From: Gammaproteobacteria bacterium
GTDB lineage: Bacteria; Pseudomonadota; Gammaproteobacteria; JAKDMP01
Direction of reading: 5' to 3'
Length of the DNA: 40,001 bases
Assembly (NCBI GenBank): GCA_027018875.1
Contig: JALUYA010000042.1
Location: 1-40,001 of the forward strand
Within the stretch, counting starts at the first letter, position 1; the number at the start of each line of letters is the position of its first letter. Positions 10,059 to 18,594 of the stretch are shown in pieces. The position numbers were made by a program, and so were the translations under genes. The notes below the pieces were generated by a model. It searched no databases. It saw nothing but the letters and a program-made list of their open reading frames with translations, and had not been told where the DNA came from.

Positions 10059-12071
10059 ATGGCCACACGACGCGAGCGGGCCAATGCAATCCGGGTATTG
10101 GCGATGGATGCGGTCGAGCAGGCAAAATCCGGGCATCCCGGCATGCCGATGGGCATGGCCGATGTCGCCGAGGTGTTATGGAATGATTTCCTTTGCCATA
10201 ATCCGGCCAATCCGCACTGGTTTGATCGCGACCGCTTCATCCTTTCCAATGGACATGGTTGCATGCTGCTTTATGCGGCATTGCACCTTTCCGGCTATGA
10301 TCTTCCGATGACCGAGATCCGTCGATTTCGGCAACTGCACTCCATGACCCCGGGGCATCCTGAATATGGACACACCCCCGGGGTGGAGGTTACCACCGGT
10401 CCGTTGGGACAGGGCTTTGCCAACGCGGTTGGCATGGCGTTGGCGGAAACGTTGCTGGCGGCGCAATTCAATCGCCCCGGACATGACCTTATCGATCACC
10501 TTACCTATGTCTTTTGCGGGGATGGCGATTTAATGGAAGGGGTATCGCATGAGGCGGGCTCGCTTGCCGGAACGCTTGGCCTGGGCAAGTTGATCGTGGT
10601 CTACGACGATAATGGCATCTCTATTGACGGTGAAGTCAAGGGCTGGTTTCGTGACGATACCCGCAAGCGTTTCGAAGGCTACGGTTGGCATACCGTGGGC
10701 CCTGTCGATGGTTATGATGCGGAAGCAGTAAAGGCGGCCCTGGAACAGGCGCGTGCGGAAACCAGCCGCCCCAGCCTGATATTCGCGAAGACCGTCATCG
10801 GTTACGGTGCCCCGAACAAGCAAGGTAGCGCCGCGGCTCATGGCAGCCCACTCGGACCGGAAGAGGTGGCCGCCACCCGCAAGGCGCTGGGCTGGGCGTT
10901 TCCTCCCTTTGAAATCCCCGAGGCGATTTATGCCGATTGGGATGCCCGTGAACGGGGGGCGGCGCTCGAGGCGGACTGGAATGAGCGCTTTCTTGCCTAT
11001 GAGCGGGAATACCCGGAATTGGCGGCCGAACTGAAGCGGCGAATTAAAGGGCGGTTGCCCGAGGACTGGGCACAAACCGCCTCCGATTACATTGCCCGGG
11101 TGGCACGCGAGGGCAAGCCTCAAGCCACCCGCAAGGCCTCGGGTATGGCACTTGGGGTGTTCGCGCCGGCCCTGCCCGAAATCGTTGGCGGTTCGGCTGA
11201 TCTGACCCCATCTAACGATACCTATTGGCCTCGGGCCACGGTGATTCATCCGGGGCGACTGCAGGGCGATTATCTGCATTGGGGAGTGCGGGAATTCGGC
11301 ATGACCGCGGCGCTCAACGGCCTGGCGGCTCATGGTGGGTTTATTCCTTATGGTGGCACCTTCCTGGTATTTTCCGATTATGCGCGTAATGCGGTGCGCC
11401 TGGCGGCGCTTGCGGGCTACCCGACGATCCTGGTTTATACCCATGATTCGATCGGCCTGGGCGAGGACGGCCCGACGCATCAGCCGATCGAGCATCTTGC
11501 CAGCCTGCGGGCAATGCCCGGGCTGGTTGTGTGGCGTCCCGCTGATGATGTGGAGACCGCGATTGCGTGGCGGGATGCGATTGAACGGCGGGATGGGCCG
11601 ACCACGCTGGTATTGACTCGCCAGTCGGTGCCTCACTTTGAACGTACCGATTCCCAGCTTGCCGGGATTCGCCGCGGAGGCTATGTATTGCACGAGCCTG
11701 AACACGATCCTGTGGCAGTGGTAATGGCCAGTGGTTCCGAGGTAGGGCTGGCCGTCACCGCCGCCCGTGCGCTTGGTGACCAAGGGGTTCCGACGCGGGT
11801 GGTATCCATGCCCAGCCAGGAATTGTTCTTGGCCCAGGATCCGGACTGGCGGGAGCGGGTTTTGCCCCCAGCGTTGCGGGCACGGGTTGCGGTCGAGGCC
11901 GCGGTTCCCCTGTCTTGGTACCGGTTTGTAGGTCTGGACGGTGTAGTCGTGGGCCTAGAACGGTTCGGCGAATCCGCGCCCGGATCCGAGATATTCGAGG
12001 ATCTTGGGTTCACCCCCACGCGGGTTGTGGCCGCGGTTCACGAAACCATCGCTCGGGTTAAGGCGCGTTGA
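10059..12071 (+). CDS. tkt: Transketolase
   Basis: A 670-residue thiamine diphosphate enzyme moving two-carbon units between sugar phosphates in the Calvin and pentose phosphate pathways. The N-terminal domain shows the substrate histidine region SGHPGMPMG and GHPEYGHTPGVEVTTGPLGQG. The ThDP motif begins GDGDLMEG and ends with YDDN. The central pyrimidine domain (FGMTAALNGLAAHGG) and the C-terminal domain follow in normal order. The frame is open 24 codons further upstream, but the ATG at 10059 has a GGGGGT ribosome site 8 bases away, gives the usual family length and lies after the proposed promoter. It is first in a run with gap, pgk and pyk, 50 bp before gap. Gene symbol could equally be cbbT if the cluster serves CO2 fixation. 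Confidence 0.96.
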   Translation: MATRRERANAIRVLAMDAVEQAKSGHPGMPMGMADVAEVLWNDFLCHNPANPHWFDRDRFILSNGHGCMLLYAALHLSGYDLPMTEIRRFRQLHSMTPGHPEYGHTPGVEVTTGPLGQGFANAVGMALAETLLAAQFNRPGHDLIDHLTYVFCGDGDLMEGVSHEAGSLAGTLGLGKLIVVYDDNGISIDGEVKGWFRDDTRKRFEGYGWHTVGPVDGYDAEAVKAALEQARAETSRPSLIFAKTVIGYGAPNKQGSAAAHGSPLGPEEVAATRKALGWAFPPFEIPEAIYADWDARERGAALEADWNERFLAYEREYPELAAELKRRIKGRLPEDWAQTASDYIARVAREGKPQATRKASGMALGVFAPALPEIVGGSADLTPSNDTYWPRATVIHPGRLQGDYLHWGVREFGMTAALNGLAAHGGFIPYGGTFLVFSDYARNAVRLAALAGYPTILVYTHDSIGLGEDGPTHQPIEHLASLRAMPGLVVWRPADDVETAIAWRDAIERRDGPTTLVLTRQSVPHFERTDSQLAGIRRGGYVLHEPEHDPVAVVMASGSEVGLAVTAARALGDQGVPTRVVSMPSQELFLAQDPDWRERVLPPALRARVAVEAAVPLSWYRFVGLDGVVVGLERFGESAPGSEIFEDLGFTPTRVVAAVHETIARVKAR

Positions 12072-12121
12072 GCCTGGATGAAGTGACACGATTCGATTGT
12101 TTATAAGCCAAGGAGTAGAAC

Positions 12122-13132
12122 ATGATCAAGCTTGCCATCAATGGTTATGGACGGATAGGGCGCAATGTACTGCGTGCACTTTACGAGGGCGGCCGCCGCG
12201 ATCAGATTGAAGTAGTCGCGATCAATGATCTCGGGAATGCCGAAACCAATGCACACCTGACCCGTTATGATTCGGTACATGGCCGTTTTCCAGGCGAGGT
12301 TCGAGTCGAGCGCGATCAACTGGTCGTTAATGGAGATCCGATCCAGGTCTTTGCCGAGCGCGACCCGGTGGCTCTACCCTGGGGGCGCCTGGGGGTAGAC
12401 CTGGTAATCGAAAGTACCGGTTTGTTTACCCATCGTGACGGTGCCGCCAAGCACATCGGGGCCGGGGCGGGGAAGGTATTAATTTCCGCGCCGGCCAAGG
12501 ATAAAGTAGATGCAACGGTAGTTTTCGGGGTAAATCACCGGATCATTGACCCGGACCGGCACCGGATCATATCCAATGGGTCCTGCACTACCAATTGCCT
12601 TGCCCCCATTGCCCAAATCATTCACGATCTGGCCGGGATCGAAGGCGGCATCATGAATACCGTTCATGCGTTTACCAACGATCAAAATCTGCTCGATGTG
12701 TATCACCGGGATTTGCGTCGAGCCCGGGCCGCAACGACAAGCATGATCCCGACCAGCACCGGGGCGGCTAAGGCGATCGGGCTGGTATTGCCGGAGTTGG
12801 ACGGCAAGCTGGATGGCTTTTCCATCCGGGTACCGACCCAGAATGTTTCGTTTGTGGATCTGAGCCTAATCACTTCGCGAGAAGTGAGTGTCGAGGCGGT
12901 ACACCGGGCGATGCGTGAGGCGGCGGCGGGGTCACTCAAGGGGGTTCTGGCCTATAACGATGCCCCGCTGGTTTCGATCGATTTCAATCACGATTCCCAC
13001 TCCTCGACTTATGACGCAGGTTTCACCAAGTCCAAGGGTAAACTGCTCAAGGTATGCTCCTGGTACGACAACGAATGGGGTTTTTCCAACCGCATGCTGG
13101 ATGTGGCCTGCGTAATGTTCGGCAAACTTTGA
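12122..13132 (+). CDS. gap: Type I glyceraldehyde-3-phosphate dehydrogenase
   Basis: 336 residues, normal for the family. The Rossmann motif is [14 protein letters not shown] (6-19). The catalytic site is SNGSCTTNC with Cys155 as nucleophile, and the C-terminal [11 protein letters not shown] motif is intact. INDL near residue 34-37 has the aspartate usually linked to NAD preference, though family context (Calvin-type enzymes) can vary. A strong ribosome site (AAGGAG) precedes the ATG. It interconverts glyceraldehyde-3-phosphate and 1,3-bisphosphoglycerate together with the next gene, pgk, which begins 4 bp after its stop. Confidence 0.97.
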   Translation: MIKLAINGYGRIGRNVLRALYEGGRRDQIEVVAINDLGNAETNAHLTRYDSVHGRFPGEVRVERDQLVVNGDPIQVFAERDPVALPWGRLGVDLVIESTGLFTHRDGAAKHIGAGAGKVLISAPAKDKVDATVVFGVNHRIIDPDRHRIISNGSCTTNCLAPIAQIIHDLAGIEGGIMNTVHAFTNDQNLLDVYHRDLRRARAATTSMIPTSTGAAKAIGLVLPELDGKLDGFSIRVPTQNVSFVDLSLITSREVSVEAVHRAMREAAAGSLKGVLAYNDAPLVSIDFNHDSHSSTYDAGFTKSKGKLLKVCSWYDNEWGFSNRMLDVACVMFGKL

Positions 13133-13136
13133 GCAA

Positions 13137-14321
13137 ATGAATATCGATACGCTTGAAAAAATGGACTTGGCAGGGCGCCGGGTTCTGATTCGCGAGGATT
13201 TTAATGTTCCTCTTTGTGAGGGGAGAATAGAAAATGATGCGCGAATTCGCGCCGCCTTACCCGGAATCAGGGAGGCCCTGGACGGAGGGGCACGAATTTT
13301 GTTGATGTCGCATCTCGGGCGCCCCGAGGAGGGGCGGTTCGATTCGGCATTTTCCCTCGCAGTGGTTGCCGAACGCCTCGGTACCCTGCTGGGAACCCCG
13401 GTTGAGCTGATCCGCGATTATTTACAGAATCCGCCGTTGCCGGAGCCGGGTACGGCGGTGCTGCTCGAGAACGTCCGCTTCAACCGGGGTGAAAAGGCCG
13501 ATGATGAGCCTCTGGCGAGGCGTTATGCTTCGCTGTGCGATCTGTTTGTCATGGATGCGTTTGGAAGTGCGCATCGGGCCCAGGCTTCAACGCATGGGGT
13601 GGCCCGATTTGCCCCAAAAGTCTGTGCCGGTCCCCTGTTAGCGAACGAGATCAAGGCGCTCGGGCGAGCGCTCAAGGATCCGGCGCGTCCATTTGCCGCG
13701 ATTGTCGGTGGCTCGAAGGTGTCGGGGAAACTTGAAGTACTCAATTCCCTGGTTGACAAGTGTGATGTACTCATCGTTGGAGGCGGGATCGCCAATACGT
13801 TTCTGGCCGCTGCGGGTGAACCGGTCGGCCGTTCACTGTATGAGCCGGAATTGGTTCCCGAGGCAATAAAGATTATCGAGGCGGCCCGTGTCCGGGGCGT
13901 GAATTTGCCATTGCCCGTCGATGTGGTCGTGTCCTGGGAGTTGTCCGAGAGCGCCGAGGCCGATGTTAAACCGGTGGCGGGGGTCACAAATGAAGATATG
14001 ATCCTTGATATCGGTCCCGATACCGCAAGCTTGTACAAGGATGCGTTGAAGGGTGCGGAAACCATCGTTTGGAACGGACCGGTGGGCGTGTTTGAATTCG
14101 ATCAGTTTGGCGAGGGGACCCGGGCCATAGCCGAAGCAGTGGCAGCCAGCGGGGCTTTTTCACTCGTTGGCGGCGGCGACAGCATCGCGGCGCTGGACAA
14201 GTTCGGCATGCGTGAGCGGGTCAGCTATATTTCTACGGGTGGTGGGGCCTTTCTGGATTTTATCGAAGGCAAGAAGCTGCCTGCGCTCGCCATACTCGAA
14301 CAACGCGCCGCGCACGGATAA
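13137..14321 (+). CDS. pgk: Phosphoglycerate kinase
   Basis: 394 residues, typical bacterial length. The N-terminal substrate domain has the REDFNVPL motif (about 19-26) and SHLGRP (58-63 region). The C-terminal nucleotide domain has [12 protein letters not shown] and the GGGDSIAAL loop. The start ATG lies 4 bp after the gap stop with a poor Shine-Dalgarno of its own, so translation is probably coupled to gap. It catalyses the ATP-linked step between 1,3-bisphosphoglycerate and 3-phosphoglycerate in glycolysis, gluconeogenesis and the Calvin cycle. Confidence 0.97.
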   Translation: MNIDTLEKMDLAGRRVLIREDFNVPLCEGRIENDARIRAALPGIREALDGGARILLMSHLGRPEEGRFDSAFSLAVVAERLGTLLGTPVELIRDYLQNPPLPEPGTAVLLENVRFNRGEKADDEPLARRYASLCDLFVMDAFGSAHRAQASTHGVARFAPKVCAGPLLANEIKALGRALKDPARPFAAIVGGSKVSGKLEVLNSLVDKCDVLIVGGGIANTFLAAAGEPVGRSLYEPELVPEAIKIIEAARVRGVNLPLPVDVVVSWELSESAEADVKPVAGVTNEDMILDIGPDTASLYKDALKGAETIVWNGPVGVFEFDQFGEGTRAIAEAVAASGAFSLVGGGDSIAALDKFGMRERVSYISTGGGAFLDFIEGKKLPALAILEQRAAHG

Positions 14322-14330
14322 GCCCGGGTC

Positions 14331-15815
14331 ATGCGCCGCACCAAGATCGTCGCTACCTTGGGGCCGGCGAGCGATCGCCCCGGGGTGCTGGAGAAGATGA
14401 TCGCTGCCGGAGTAGACGTGGTACGGCTTAACCTGTCGCACGGCGAGCCCGGCGAGTACCATCGGCGCGTGCATGCGGCACGGGCGGCGGCCGAGGCACA
14501 GGGGCGGGATATCGGAGTGCTAATGGATTTGGCGGGTCCAAAAATCCGTATTGAAGGCTTCCAATCTCCGCAGGTGCATCTCGAGACAGGCGCCGGTTTC
14601 GTATTGGACTCAAGCCTTGACGCCGAAGCCGGTACCGAGCAAGCCGTGGGGGTGAGCTACCAGCCGCTGGCGCAAGAGATGAGTCCGGGTGATGAACTGA
14701 TTTTAGGCGACGGGGAGGTCACCCTGCAGGTGCGCCGGGTTGAAGGACCGCGGGTCTATTGTCGGGTTTTAACGGGGGGAACGCTCTCGGCACATAAGGG
14801 GCTCAACCGTCGCGGCGGTGGACTGGCGGCTGCAACCCTGACCGCCAAAGACCGTGCCGATCTGCATCTTGCCGCCGAACTCCAGACCGATTACCTGTCG
14901 GTTTCTTTTCCGCGCTGCGCCGAGGATATCGAGCAGGCCCGGGCTTTGCTGCGCGAGGCGGGCGGCGAGGGGGCCATCGTCGCCAAGATCGAGCGCGCCG
15001 AAGCGGTGGACAGCCTCGAGAGCATTGTTCGGGCCAGCGATGCGGTCATGGTCGCTCGCGGAGATCTTGCCGTGGAAATCGGTGATGCCTACCTGCCGGG
15101 AGTACAGAAGCGAGTTATCCGTTATGCCCGGGAGCATAATACGCTGGTGATCACGGCCACCCAGATGATGGAGTCGATGGTGAGCAGTCCGGTTCCGACG
15201 CGTGCTGAAGTGCTCGATGTGGCCAATGCGGTACTCGATGGAACCGATGCGGTCATGTTGTCGGAAGAAACGGCGGTTGGTGCATATCCCGTCCGGGTGG
15301 TGGAAGCCATGGCAGGCATCTGCGCCGGGGCCGAAACCGAGCCAGACATCTACCAGGTCGGCCGTTTCTCGGTTACCTCGGTCAGTCGCATCGACGAGGC
15401 GGTCGCCGCGGCATCCATCTACCTGGCCAACCAGGTAGGCATCCGGGCCCTGGTGGCACTAACCGAAACCGGGCGGACCGCCTTGTTTCTTTCCCGTGGC
15501 CGTGCCGATATCCCCATCTATGCCCTGACCGCCCATGAACGAACACGGCGGCAGTTGTGTTTGTGTCGGGGGGTTACCCCTTTGTGCTTTCCCGAAGCAA
15601 GTGACTCGGAAACCTTGCTGCAGGAGGTGGTATCGCTGTTGCTCGAGCGCGGGGCGGTGGGCGCCGATGATGTCATCCTGGTGACCCGGGGTATGCTCCG
15701 CGGGAAAGTCGGCGGCACCAATACGTTGCATGTCGTGCGCGTGCGCGATTTGCAGCACGATGAGGGAGGGATCTCCCTCCCTTCTTCGGGCAAACCATCC
15801 GGTAAGCTACTATAA
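14331..15815 (+). CDS. pyk: Pyruvate kinase
   Basis: 494 residues. It starts with the usual RRTKIVATLGPAS stretch, followed by LNLSHG and the MDLAGPKIR segment. The core contains a B-domain, then AKIERAEAV with MVARGDLAVEIG and the VITATQMMESM motif. The C-terminal allosteric-type domain is present. It makes pyruvate and ATP from phosphoenolpyruvate and is the fourth gene of the run, 9 bp after pgk. Near its 3' end (15763-15782) AGGGAGGGA and TCCCTCCCT form a 9-bp inverted repeat, and a TATAAT overlaps its stop, so a new transcript may begin here. Confidence 0.96.
   Translation: MRRTKIVATLGPASDRPGVLEKMIAAGVDVVRLNLSHGEPGEYHRRVHAARAAAEAQGRDIGVLMDLAGPKIRIEGFQSPQVHLETGAGFVLDSSLDAEAGTEQAVGVSYQPLAQEMSPGDELILGDGEVTLQVRRVEGPRVYCRVLTGGTLSAHKGLNRRGGGLAAATLTAKDRADLHLAAELQTDYLSVSFPRCAEDIEQARALLREAGGEGAIVAKIERAEAVDSLESIVRASDAVMVARGDLAVEIGDAYLPGVQKRVIRYAREHNTLVITATQMMESMVSSPVPTRAEVLDVANAVLDGTDAVMLSEETAVGAYPVRVVEAMAGICAGAETEPDIYQVGRFSVTSVSRIDEAVAAASIYLANQVGIRALVALTETGRTALFLSRGRADIPIYALTAHERTRRQLCLCRGVTPLCFPEASDSETLLQEVVSLLLERGAVGADDVILVTRGMLRGKVGGTNTLHVVRVRDLQHDEGGISLPSSGKPSGKLL
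15763..15782. repeat. Inverted repeat at the 3' end of pyk
   Basis: AGGGAGGGA (15763-15771) and TCCCTCCCT (15774-15782) are exact reverse complements with only two bases between. It lies inside pyk, about 30 bp before the stop and just upstream of a TATAAT box. In RNA it would form a tight stem without a T run, so it is more likely a pause, processing or binding site than a terminator. Confidence 0.4.
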
Positions 15816-15816
15816 T
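15811..15816 (+). promoter_or_regulatory. Candidate -10 box for the cytochrome c/cydB-like pair
   Basis: A perfect TATAAT overlaps the pyk stop codon, 31 bases before the proposed cytochrome start at 15848. No good -35 is visible at 16-18 bases, so it would need an activator or be fortuitous. Confidence 0.3.
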
Positions 15817-15847
15817 AAATGCTGATCTAGCTCAAGGAATGAGTGCG

Positions 15848-17428
15848 ATGGCACGGTTGTTCTGGCAGCGGGGGATGGTTCTTGGAATGATGGCGCTGAG
15901 CTGGGTGCCGATCATCGCATTGGCTTCTCCTTCGGCGCGTATTCATTATCCCCGGGTCGAGGCCCCTGGAGCCGGTACGACCCTCAAGGCGGAAATCGCC
16001 GCCGGTGAATACCTGGTTAAGCTCAGCGATTGCCTGGCCTGCCATACCAATCACGGTAATGGTCGCCAAGGCAAGCTGTTCGCGGGTGGCTTCCCGATCA
16101 AGACGCCGTTCGGCACGATCTATTCACCCAATATCACGCCTGCCAAGGCGACCGGCATCGGTAACTGGACTTTCGCGCAATTCGAGCAGGCGGTACGTTA
16201 CGGGATCAGCCCGCACGGATTCCTGTTTGCGGCTATGCCCTACAACTATTACAACAATATGAGTCGGCGCCAGGTCCGGGATATGTGGGAATATCTCCGG
16301 CGTATTCCCGCAGTCGAGCAGAAAAACAAAGCGCTGGACATGCCACCGCCGTTCCGGTGGCGCTGGCTACAGTTCAGCTGGCGGTTTGCTTTTTTCAAGC
16401 CGGCGGAAGACACCTTCAAGCCCAATCCGAAACGCTCGGCAGAGTGGAACCGGGGGCGGTTCATCGTCGCGGGACCGGAGCACTGTGGTGCCTGCCATAC
16501 GCCGCATAACTTACTGGGTGGCTCCGAACGTCGATATTTCCTCCAGGGTTCCTCGATCAGTGGCACATGGGCGCCCAACATTACCTCCCTGGCTGCCGCA
16601 CCGTCTTCGATTCAGACCATCATGCGGGTATTCGCTCAGGCCCGTGGGCTTAGCGGCGGTCAACTCCGAGGCTCGATGCTCGATGCCATCGATCACAGCA
16701 TGAAATTCATGACCCCGGCCGATATGCGTGCAGTAGCGATCTATCTGCAATCCGTATCGAGTGAACGGGCACCGGGACCCCGTCCCGTGGTGATGAACGA
16801 AGTCAACCTTGCGCTTGGCGAAAAAACCTTCAAGACCCGCTGTGCAGCCTGCCATGCGAGCGGAGCGGGCGGGGCACCGGTCGTGGGAAATACCAATGAC
16901 TGGCGGGCGTTGAGCCGAATGCCACTGTTCGTACTGTATACAAATGTTTGGAACGGGGTAAGCATTATGCCGGCGAAGGGGGGATGCAAGGATTGCTCAT
17001 CTCGGGCAATCACCTCGGCGATTGTCTATATGCTTAAACATAGTCGGCCGGGTGTTGGGGAGAAGGGACCGCATACCGGCGGTTCCCGTCCCGGATCGGC
17101 GCCCAGCGGAGCCGGATCATCGGGCGATGTGGTGAGCCTTACGGTTGGGGAACAGGTTTTTAAGAAATCTTGTGCGGCCTGCCATACGAGCGGCGCCGCC
17201 GGTGCGCCACGCTATGGAAATCACGCGGACTGGACGCCACGCCTGAAGCATGGCCTACCCCACTTATATAAAAACGCGCTCTATGGCATTGGCGCCATGC
17301 CGCCCAAGGGTGGGTGCGGCAGTTGTAATATCGATCAGATCAAGTCTGCCGTGGATTATCTGGTCGCAGGAAGCGGCGGTAAGGCGATGGTGGAAAAATC
17401 GCTCAAGAACGAGAAGGGGGGGGCATGA
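15848..17428 (+). CDS. Exported tetraheme cytochrome c (two dehydrogenase-type plus two c5-type domains)
   Basis: 526 residues with a signal peptide (hydrophobic 10-26, cleavage near ALA/SPSA). Four CxxCH heme sites occur at about 62-66 (CLACH), 213-217 (CGACH), 332-336 and 442-446 (both CAACH). The first two domains resemble the cytochrome c subunit of membrane alcohol/gluconate-type dehydrogenases (FAGG-PIKTPFGTIYSPNIT, then WNRGRFIV-CGACHTPHN). The last two are c5-like, each with a distal MPxKGGC-x2-C cysteine pair. A Gly/Ser/Pro-rich linker (about 402-430) joins them. The start at 15848 has AAGGA 9 bases upstream; an ATG at 15839 abuts that site and is unlikely. The stop overlaps the next gene's ATG by 4 bp. 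It probably carries electrons in the periplasm. Donor and acceptor are unknown, and no dehydrogenase subunit is adjacent. Confidence 0.88.
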   Translation: MARLFWQRGMVLGMMALSWVPIIALASPSARIHYPRVEAPGAGTTLKAEIAAGEYLVKLSDCLACHTNHGNGRQGKLFAGGFPIKTPFGTIYSPNITPAKATGIGNWTFAQFEQAVRYGISPHGFLFAAMPYNYYNNMSRRQVRDMWEYLRRIPAVEQKNKALDMPPPFRWRWLQFSWRFAFFKPAEDTFKPNPKRSAEWNRGRFIVAGPEHCGACHTPHNLLGGSERRYFLQGSSISGTWAPNITSLAAAPSSIQTIMRVFAQARGLSGGQLRGSMLDAIDHSMKFMTPADMRAVAIYLQSVSSERAPGPRPVVMNEVNLALGEKTFKTRCAACHASGAGGAPVVGNTNDWRALSRMPLFVLYTNVWNGVSIMPAKGGCKDCSSRAITSAIVYMLKHSRPGVGEKGPHTGGSRPGSAPSGAGSSGDVVSLTVGEQVFKKSCAACHTSGAAGAPRYGNHADWTPRLKHGLPHLYKNALYGIGAMPPKGGCGSCNIDQIKSAVDYLVAGSGGKAMVEKSLKNEKGGA

Positions 17429-18561
17429 ACGAAATTTCGGCGCTTAACCTGTTTTGGTGGCTGCTACTTGGTGCGGCGGTTTCCGCTGCGGGTATTTTTA
17501 TGGTGAGAACGCTGGGACTTACGCTGTTGCTAAGAATTTTAGGACGTGATGGGACCGAACGCGGCGAGCTGCTGGAACAGGCGGGAGGCCATAGCGAAGA
17601 AGACCAGGTCTGGTTCATCCTCGTGGGCGGTGCCGTAGTGGGTGCCTGGTGGCCATTGTTCAAGTCCAGCCTGTTTTCTGGGCTTTGGTTGGTGCTGCTT
17701 TTCCTCGTTCTGGCACTCGTGGTAGGTTCGGTCGGATTGGGTCAACGGCGACGAATCGCGGCTGGGTGGCAGAGATCGTGGGATGGGTCATGGGCGCTTC
17801 TGGCCGGGCTTTCTTTGCTGGTGTTGGGAATTGGCATCGGGGCTACCGTAAGCGGTGTCCCCCTGCGGATAACGCCTAGAGGCCACCTGTTATGGGGGGG
17901 ATTTATGACCCGGTTTACCCCATACGAGGTGTTGGTCACGGGAATCATGACACTGGCTCTTGGCGTATTTCTTGCAAGCGCGCGGGTGGTTTCCCGTTTT
18001 GAAGGGTGCGTGGCGGCGCGGGCGAGGGTGTTGCTGCTGGTTTCCGGGGCGGGGGTCCTGCTGGGTTTTGCCGGTGGGGCCTTGTGGATGACCCAGTTGC
18101 CCGGCTATGCCCTGGCTACGGGGCTGTTGCCTTCCACCACAGGGGGGGGAGGCTTGGCCTTGACCTCCTCGGTTATCCGTATACCTGGAGCCTACTTGGA
18201 GCAATTTTTCTCGCATTTTCCACTATTGGTAGCGCCGGTTGTTGCCGTTTTGCTGCTGCTTGCGGTATGGCTGCTTGCATGGCGCAAGAAATTTAAGCAT
18301 GTATGGGCCTTGGCCGCGGCCGTCGTGCCTGCCCTGGTTGCAAGTGCCGGGGTGATGACTTACCCTTTCATTCTTCCCTCTTGGGTGGATCCGAATTCCA
18401 GCTTGACGATAGGCAATGGAGGGAGTGGCATACCGGCACAGGTGACTTTTCTGGTCCTGCTCGGGGTATTGTTGCCCGTGGTTATCGCTTATCAATTCTG
18501 GCTGTTACGGCGGCGGAGGCGGACTGCATCGGCATCAGGCCGCGAACGGTTTCACCGCTAA
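17425..18561 (+). CDS. CydB-like (cytochrome bd oxidase subunit II) membrane protein, without adjacent CydA
   Basis: 378 residues, the normal length for CydB, with about eight or nine hydrophobic helices. The first 80 residues line up without gaps to E. coli CydB as I remember it: FWWLL (10-14), RILGRDGTER (37-46), QVWFILVGGA (61-70). The C-terminal part has TYPFILPSWVDPNSSLTI, another family signature. Residues normally conserved are changed: the DGFD segment of helix 1 (about 26-29) reads MVRT, and the HWDGN segment (56-60) reads HSEED. No subunit I, the heme-bearing partner, lies nearby. Instead the tetraheme cytochrome c overlaps the start by 4 bp (ATGA). The role is therefore uncertain: an orphan, repurposed subunit working with the cytochrome, or a subunit paired with a CydA encoded elsewhere. 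Confidence 0.82.
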   Translation: MNEISALNLFWWLLLGAAVSAAGIFMVRTLGLTLLLRILGRDGTERGELLEQAGGHSEEDQVWFILVGGAVVGAWWPLFKSSLFSGLWLVLLFLVLALVVGSVGLGQRRRIAAGWQRSWDGSWALLAGLSLLVLGIGIGATVSGVPLRITPRGHLLWGGFMTRFTPYEVLVTGIMTLALGVFLASARVVSRFEGCVAARARVLLLVSGAGVLLGFAGGALWMTQLPGYALATGLLPSTTGGGGLALTSSVIRIPGAYLEQFFSHFPLLVAPVVAVLLLLAVWLLAWRKKFKHVWALAAAVVPALVASAGVMTYPFILPSWVDPNSSLTIGNGGSGIPAQVTFLVLLGVLLPVVIAYQFWLLRRRRRTASASGRERFHR

Positions 18562-18594
18562 AAACTTATTGATGTAGGCTCGGTCAAGGTTCGG

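Noticed and set aside
10530-11783. A 417-codon minus-strand frame opposite transketolase
   Set aside because: Shadow of a conserved enzyme; no recognisable motifs or ribosome site.
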